Below the pieces are notes generated by a model. That model was not told the DNA's origin. It searched no databases and saw nothing but the letters and a program-made list of their open reading frames with translations. Of a stretch of 64,000 bases of DNA, positions 58,264 through 64,000 are shown piece after piece. A program made the position numbers and the translations under genes. The stretch spans positions 133,456,420 through 133,520,419 of the forward strand of contig CM043964.1 in assembly GCA_014529385.2 (NCBI GenBank), given 5' to 3'. The DNA comes from Adiantum capillus-veneris. Lineage: Eukaryota; Streptophyta; Polypodiopsida; Polypodiales; Pteridaceae. Within the stretch, counting starts at the first letter, position 1. Every line of letters starts with the position of its first letter.

Positions 58264-58991
58264 AAAAAGCTAATGGTGTCATTGCAGGCATCATTAGAAA
58301 GATGGTGAAAAACAAGACAAAGTTGTGGGATGACTTCTTGGATGGTGCCTTGTGGGCGTATCGAACGACATATAGGGAAGCCACGGAGTTCACACCATTT
58401 CACTTGGTCTATGTTCAAGAGGCTTTACAGCCAATTGAGCTAAACATTCCAACAATGCGACTTCATGGCAAATCAGCACAAGATGATCAAGAAGCATGGA
58501 TGGATCGACTTCTTACCTTAGCTGAGCTTGAGTGGAAAAGATAAGCAGCATACGAGTGCTATAAGAGGAAAGCCACACAGACAAAGGAGAAGCTTGACAA
58601 GAAACTGAAGGACAAAGGCATTAATGAAGGAGATCTTGTGCTAAGGTATGACAATCGACTCGATAATCGTTTTGATGCCAAATTTGAAACAAGATGGCAG
58701 GGGCCATACATAGTCAAGAAGGCTTTCAATTCAAGTTACTGTCAGCTTATGAACTTGAATGGTAAAAAGCACTCCAGAAAAGTAAACGGGTATCGCTTGA
58801 AGCCCTATTTGAGTCGCCTTCTACCAAAGGATCTACCAAAGATCTGTCAAAAGGCCACTGTCTCATGTAAGTATTGTTACATGAAGCATGAGTGTAACTC
58901 TAGCCAAAATTCTGAGGGGCCAAACAATAAAAATATCGTCAAGGACTCTGAAGCACTCTCTTTGGAAAAGATGCTCTATGATGGTACATGA
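58257..58991 (+). pseudogene. Tat integrase C-terminal part
   Basis: Continues integrase in a new phase: 'LVEKANGVIAGI' with the catalytic Glu, 'WAYRTTYREATEFTPFHLVY', then an in-frame TAA at 58542-58544, then 'RWQGPYIVKKAF' (GPY/F-like) to the stop at 58989-58991. The TAA sits where Gln would fit. There is no chromodomain, as expected for Tat. Confidence 0.88.
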
Positions 58992-59005
58992 ATATACCAT
59001 CATCC

Positions 59006-59019
59006 AGGGGGAGGGCTAA
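59006..59019 (+). other. Polypurine tract of Tat element
   Basis: AGGGGGAGGGCTAA directly precedes the 3' LTR start TGATAGCC, 15 bp after the pol stop. Confidence 0.85.
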
Positions 59020-60188
59020 TGATAGCCGTTTTTTCGGCTCTTTGTAATTGCCACAGTGAGTTACCTCACCCTACCAAAATCACCCAAACACTGTGGCTAT
59101 CCCTACCATTTCACTGTACATAGGCGTGCGTGAGTCACGGGACTTTTCCCATATCTTCTTAAAAAACCCTCAATTAGCTAGTCATTGGGCTAGTTGAGCC
59201 AAAAAAATAAAAATAAAAATAAAAAATATAAGTATATTATGGCCCATGCGTATGTAAATATTTCTTTGTATATAGGGCCTAAATAAAAGATTTTTTCATA
59301 ATTATTTTGGTATTTATTTAAATATTTCTACCTAGGTGTGTGTTATTTATGCTCTGTACATTGCCTCACCATTACCACAATTTTCTTACCATTTTTCATA
59401 CTCTTTATTCCATATAGAAATATTTTCATGTAAGCTTCTCTTATATTTGGTGTAACTCCATCCCAACAAAAATCCAAAAAAACTAGTTTTATTTATGTGT
59501 ATATTTTTTCAATATTGTGATTTTTCCCTTCCTACATCTATTTTGTTTTTTTTTCTAAAAAATTAGAACACCAAAAATATTTATCTTTTTATGGTAGCCT
59601 CATAATGAGAGAGATTTCTTTTGACCCCTTTATATTTTTTTCCACTTATATTATTTATATTTGACATGTACATATTTTTTAGACCCCTCAATATTTGATT
59701 TTCTTAGTTGTACTATTCACTTATATCATAATCTCAACAATATCTTCAATTATAGACCTACCAAATAAGGTCAAGGGTAGGTGGCATGCATACATGCACT
59801 ATGGAGGGCTCACTCTTGGAGGTATTCAAAAGAATCATCCAAAGAAGGACCCCACAAGGACCTTGTGCAGTGGAAAAAAACGGTCGGTTTTGCTGAATTT
59901 TTAAAGTTCAATTGCTCTCCGAATTTGAAAAGGTGATACAAACAAAAGTTGTAGCTCGTGGGCTGAACTTTTGCCTCAAATTTTTTCATATTTTTTTGAG
60001 CTACGACCTATGAGCTATGATTTTATTAGTGGACCCCAGTTTTCCCATGCTATGCAGCCACACTCTCTCTTCCACTTTATCATTTTCCTCTTTCACACAC
60101 ACTTCTCTACTCATCATCCCCACCTCTCTCACCACTCCTCTCTGCACCATACTCACCTTCTCCTCAACCTTGAAGAATAAGAGAAACC

Positions 60189-60464
60189 ATGGTGAACTCA
60201 TACTCCCACACACAATTCCATTCCAAAATTGACCACCTAGTCTCATTTTTCCTCCTCCAATTTACCCATATCTATCAAAAAAACCACAAAATTCAGCCTC
60301 TTCTCTTAAAAGACAGCATCATGGTGGTTGATTACTCAGCTTCTATTACCTTGTCTCTCAAAGAAGGTCAAGAGTGGAGAAAAAATGTACCGTCAAAGCT
60401 AGTGGACCGTCAACAAGCGTCAAAATTGGCCCTACTCAAGACACTTGGAGCATCAACCTTGTAA
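60189..60464 (+). CDS. U3-encoded 91-codon open frame (3' LTR copy)
   Basis: Encodes the same 91 residues as 50560-50835. The two DNA copies differ at two bases, a Ser codon TCA/TCT and a Lys codon AAG/AAA, both silent. In this position it would lie downstream of pol in genomic RNA. Confidence 0.35.
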   Translation: MVNSYSHTQFHSKIDHLVSFFLLQFTHIYQKNHKIQPLLLKDSIMVVDYSASITLSLKEGQEWRKNVPSKLVDRQQASKLALLKTLGASTL

Positions 60465-61396
60465 GAAATCCACATTTTCTTACCTCTTAAGAGTTTTTCT
60501 TCCTTATTTGTATCCTACATGGATACTCCCATTGTAAATATCCAATTCCATTTGTAAATTAATACTAACTCTACTAACACTAACCCACTATGAAAAGTCC
60601 TATCACCTCCATTTCTCTCCTCTCTCTTTCCCCACCAACTTCTTGATAATTCCAAGCAAAAGAAATTAGATAAATTGCTGAAAATCTAACCCAACCATGG
60701 TTAGAGGAGTAACCCTAGCCTTCAAAATTTCTATAAAAGGAGGGTGTAGCTAGCACAAAAAGGGGGGAGCCATAAGCAAGAGCACTATGCTATAGCTAGA
60801 GAAGCCAAGCTCAACCTCTCTAGAAGGAGCTCTTGAGTGGAAGCTCATTGTCTTATGCATGTGCATGTGTTGTAATAGGGGATTAGCAAGGGAACTCTAT
60901 GCCATTGTAAGAGAGAGAGTGATCATTCAATTGAGAGTAGGAAATCTATCATTTCTCCTACTAGTGTAAGCCCAACATTTGCTGAATCAAGGAGGGTGGA
61001 TTTGGACTAAGCTTGGATACTTTGTCTCCCTTCCAACGTGAAGTAATGGACAACAATGATGCGTAAGTGTCTTGGTGTTTTTTGTTAAGTTCTTGATAGC
61101 TTGTCTCTGGTGTTTTCATCAATCTAGCCATAAATCCCACATACTGTAAGAGGGCGACAGGGTGGAGAGGACTCCCCTGGCCTTAAGACAGTGATTGGGG
61201 TGGCTTTTCTTGTGATGTGTTGTGGTGAAATTTACGCAAGATATGTTGAACAAATACTAATCTCACTTTGATTTGTCATGACAGATTTGTAAGAAGGTAT
61301 TAATGCAACAAGCACCCCCTCCCCCTTTCTCTCTCTTTCTTAAATATATAGTTGTGTTTGCTTGATCATTGCCGATACGTTTCAAAGCAGCCCGAG

Positions 61397-61398
<2 letters not shown>

Positions 61399-61485
<87 letters not shown>
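61399..61485. repeat. (CT)n in 3' LTR
   Basis: A CT run of about 87 bp, twice the length of the 5' LTR tract. Confidence 0.95.
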
Positions 61486-61488
<3 letters not shown>

Positions 61489-61746
61489 TTTTAGCGTGTG
61501 AGAGTGTTCCATTGGTGTTAGGGATATTGTCAATTCCTTGCTTGTTTGTGGGTTGCTCTAACGATTCTCCTCTTTTGCGTCCTAGTTCGCTCTTAAACTA
61601 GGTGGTGCCCCTTGTGTAGTTGGGATTTGGATGTGGGTTTGTTGTTTTGGTTTGTGTTGTGTTGTGCCCCAGCCCCATTGAGCAGCACGGGAGCCTTGAA
61701 GGGTGTCTAGAGGTTGCTCTTCTTGTTGCCCGCCCCGGACCGCCTC

Positions 61747-62083
61747 AGTACCTCATGCTTGGAGAAATTGTGGAGTACCTTTAGCCACATTGCTTCCAAG
61801 AAGAGGAATTGGCTTGGAGTGGAGAAGGCAAATGATCTTGTCTTTGTCAGCACAAATTTGAAAATGATTTGCAAGAGTGTAAGTAAAAAGACAGATCCTT
61901 TTACACAGTGGGAGATGGAGCAAGAGTCTCCTCAGGTAGTGGAGATGCAAAGCCACCGAAACCAGGTACTCATCCATGGCTGAGGTCAACCCGGGCCTAG
62001 AGCTCAATGATGAGGAATGGGAGGATGTGCATGATGTACAGGCTACAGTCGACTACTACAAAATGGGAAGCTTCTCAGGCTAG
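61747..62083 (+). pseudogene. hAT transposase C-terminal domain, part 2
   Basis: Continues from 49363: 'CLEKLWSTFSHIASKKRNWL', 'VEKANDLVFVSTNLK', the conserved hAT block around Ser-Lys-Lys-Arg-Asn. After a frame change near 61975 it continues with 'LNDEEWEDVHD' to a TAG at 62081-62083. hAT transposases dimerise through this region. Confidence 0.8.
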
Positions 62084-62769
62084 TGGCTCTTGAGTCTTGA
62101 GTCTTGAGGCTCAAGAGGTGCAACTTTAGGATTTCCATTATTCTTAACTTTTTGTATGGCTTCTTCAGCCTTGCCCTCTTTGACATTTGTAGCTACTAGC
62201 ATCATTATGGTATTTGTCACCTTTAGTCTTTTGGTATTGTGGTCACTGGTCTAAACTTTGGCCCCCTTGTAGTCTTATTATGGTGTATGTCACCTTTGGG
62301 TTTTTTGTAGCGCCTTGGTGGGCCTTGTTAGCCAGAATTAAGTGAAAAGTGTTATCTTTGACTTATACTCTTGCAATTATTTGAGATCTCTAATCTGTAA
62401 TTACATGTGTTATTGTGTTTTGGGCATTGTGTTTGTTCAATGTTGTGTATGTACCATCATCCATGGCCGCGGCGCTGCACATCCCAATCAAGTCATAATA
62501 AGGTTGAATGGTCTTTGAATCATGTTTTTTGTGGGTATTAGAGTCAAAGGACTCTTGTACTACTTGTATTCAAACACATAACACTAAAAAGAGCATTATT
62601 TGGGTGTTTTTTTAGCCTCCTGTTTCATGCCGTTCTTGTTACGGACCCCTTCCCGTTCCCTCATTCCGCAGGGAGGCCCGTCGTCGTTCTCGTTCCGCAT
62701 TCCGGGTAAATATGATACTCACACTACTGATGTTGGGTACTGGGTATGTACTGAGGCACTAAAGGGGTA
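62084..62769. other. hAT 3' flank, no gene
   Basis: Non-coding sequence ending in the GGAACG-like subterminal repeats (reverse orientation) and the putative terminus at 62714. A short frame at 62600-62890 is not convincing. Confidence 0.4.
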
Positions 62770-63180
62770 CTGGGGTTCTATTTTGAAGACAATGATGTCG
62801 ACAATGGGTATTGCGGGTTCTATGTCAAAGACGGGGAGGTTGACGATGAGGTCTATGTCAAAGACGATGAAGTCGACGTTGAGGTACTAAGGGTCTTTGT
62901 CGACGACAGTGAAGTCAACAACAATTGTGTGTCTAAGACGGTTCTAGGTCATAAAGACGGTGATGGCGACGACGGGACTGTTAGTCTATGTCGACGACGA
63001 TGACGATGGTGACTGTGATGATGATGATGATGGTATCGTTGTCAAGTCCGGGACTGCAATGATGATAGCAAAGGTGTCATCGTCAAGATAGGGATCTGCA
63101 ATGACAATGACGAAGATATCATTGTCAAGATACAGATCTACATTGACGATATTCTCGAGGACGACGATGTCAAGGCTGTA
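62770..63180 (+). other. Acidic repeat-like region
   Basis: Irregular repeats of GACGATG, GTCAAAGACG and GTCGACGACG. One phase from about 62785 to 62990 encodes an Asp/Glu/Val-rich chain ('FYVKDGEVDDEVYVKDDEVD'), then stops appear. It may be a decayed acidic coding repeat or a degenerate GAC/GAT satellite. It is truncated by gypsy sequence at about 63183. Confidence 0.35.
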
Positions 63181-63182
63181 TA

Positions 63183-64000
63183 GGACTTCAACAAATTCAA
63201 AACTACTGAATTGACTATCTCAAATTGCCCATCTGTCTGCGGGTGGAACAAGGACGAGAATTGTAGTTGCATGTGAATTCTATCCCAGATTTCCCTCCAA
63301 AACAAACTAGTAATCTAGGGATCTTTGTCCAAAATAATGGACTCAAGCATGCCGTGTAATTGGAAAATCTGTGAGAAACAATTTTGCCAAACAATTGGGT
63401 GTAATTGTCTTCTTTATCAGAATGAAGTGAGCCCATTTATCGGATGACTATCTAAAGGCCATCATGCCCACTTTGAGTCTTGGGAAGATCAAAAGTAAGA
63501 TCCATGGCAATGCTTTCCCAAGGACGGGAGGGTATGGGCAAAGGTTGCAGGACTCCTGGTGCCTTATGCATGTCAAAATTGACCTTTTGGCATATAAAAA
63601 CAACTACAGACGAACTCGTCCACATCCTTTTTGAGCCTCGGCCAGTAGAAGTAACGCTCAACACCCTTCAAGGTGGTATCTATGCCGCGTTGGCCCAAAA
63701 AAGGTGGACAATGGGACTTTGTCAAAACCTTTTTCTTCAAAGGCTGTGTAACACAACATCGTTTTCCGCATCAAATAGAAATCCCGTATGGAATAGCCCG
63801 CAACTGTATCCCCATTCTGCAACCGGTTAAAAATGTCTGCAAAATCAGGATCTGTGGCGTATTGATCTACCATATCCTCGAAGCTTCTATGATCAATTGC
63901 GAAAATAGCTAAAACCAAGGTCTTGCAAGACAACGGATTTGCCACTAAATTCTTCTGTCCCTAAATATGGACGATTTGTTCCCATCATACTTTGGTCGAT
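63183..64000 (-). pseudogene. Gypsy integrase/RNase H fragment, family Y-related
   Basis: On the minus strand it parallels 40285-41110: 'DHRSFEDMVDQYATDPDFADIF', 'CQKVNFDMHKAPGVLQPLP' and 'PWESIAMDLTFDLPKTQSGHD', the last retaining the first catalytic Asp of integrase. Frames shift near 63660 and 63450, and the fragment is cut at the left by the acidic repeat and at the right by the window edge. It is a separate copy of the same or a close family. Confidence 0.8.

Larger units (their letters stand above)
49364..61747 (+). mobile_element. Ty3/gypsy Tat-lineage retrotransposon, complete and recent
   Basis: The 12.4-kb element has LTRs at 49364-52074 and 59020-61747, a polypurine tract, protease, RT, RNase H, a second (archaeal-type) RNase H, and integrase. 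The second RNase H marks the Tat group (Tat/Ogre/Retand). The target duplication is AGTAC (49359-49363; 61747-61751, the A being shared with the LTR end). By eye the LTRs differ at about two dozen substitutions in about 2.6 kb aligned, near 1%, plus microsatellite length changes, so insertion is recent. Internal frames nevertheless carry about five lesions. Confidence 0.95.
59020..61747 (+). repeat. 3' LTR of Tat element
   Basis: The 2728-bp copy is near-identical to 49364-52074. It carries the second copy of the U3 ORF (60189-60464), a TATAAAAG box (60732-60739) and a longer (CT)n run. The terminal A is shared with the target duplication. Confidence 0.95.
48595..62714 (+). mobile_element. 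Putative hAT element, split by the Tat retrotransposon
   Basis: The left end CATAGTTACCACGGAA (48595) and the reverse complement of the right end (CATATTTACCCGGAA, ending 62714) look like inverted termini. Both are followed inward by GGAACG-type subterminal repeats in inverted orientation (48605-48700 and 62640-62700). Between them lies a hAT transposase C-terminus (49098-49363 plus 61747-62083). Flanking 8-mers ACACCGAC and ATACTCAC agree at only 5 of 8 positions, so the duplication is weak. The N-terminal transposase is missing, so the element is non-autonomous. Confidence 0.45.

Overview
The window looks like nuclear DNA of a land plant with a large, repeat-rich genome. The evidence is nested Ty1/copia and Ty3/gypsy LTR retrotransposons (including a Tat-lineage element with two RNase H domains), hAT-type DNA transposons, decayed plant-type pentatricopeptide-repeat (PPR) sequence, a plant-like short-chain dehydrogenase relic and long (GA/CT)n tracts. 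The PPR debris and heavy retroelement load would fit a fern, lycophyte or gymnosperm, but that is inference. I see no clearly intact host gene. Almost every recognisable coding region belongs to a transposable element and most are broken.

Layout. 1-2310: minus-strand 5' end of a copia element (LTR, PBS, gag, protease) running off the left edge. 2311-5770: no confident gene; possible exon remnants and a 73-bp tandem duplication. 5771-9050: a 5S-rRNA-derived sequence and two copies of a non-autonomous DNA transposon with 14-bp terminal inverted repeats and 8-bp target duplications. 9231-14536: PPR pseudogene pieces, an intronless SDR pseudogene, three GA microsatellites and an inverted PPR duplication. 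14537-22800: T-rich sequence, LTR fragments, gypsy gag/protease debris and two unexplained open frames (19707-20303, 20846-21268). 24158-29576: a decayed plus-strand copia element followed by a second copia 3' end. 29577-31944: minus-strand gypsy 5' half with LTR and PBS.

34054-48330 is a Russian-doll cluster of two gypsy families. A plus-strand family X element (LTR at 34054) is split by a minus-strand family Y chromovirus (35494-44390), whose integrase is in turn split by a family X derivative (37304-40103). A second family Y derivative (44911-46996) sits in the gag of the outer family X element.

48595-62714 appears to be a hAT element whose transposase C-terminus is interrupted by a recent 12.4-kb Tat-lineage gypsy element (49364-61747). 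That element has about 2.7-kb LTRs, roughly 1% LTR divergence and a perfect AGTAC target duplication. It carries dual RNase H domains, two pairs of mutually similar short ORFs upstream of gag, and a 91-codon ORF in U3 of both LTRs. These accessory ORFs are the best candidates for something undescribed. 62770-64000 holds an acidic repeat-like region and a minus-strand gypsy integrase fragment running off the right edge.

The genes do not form a host pathway. The window records successive transposition, nesting, internal deletion and mutational decay. All boundaries and similarities were read by eye; no searches were run.
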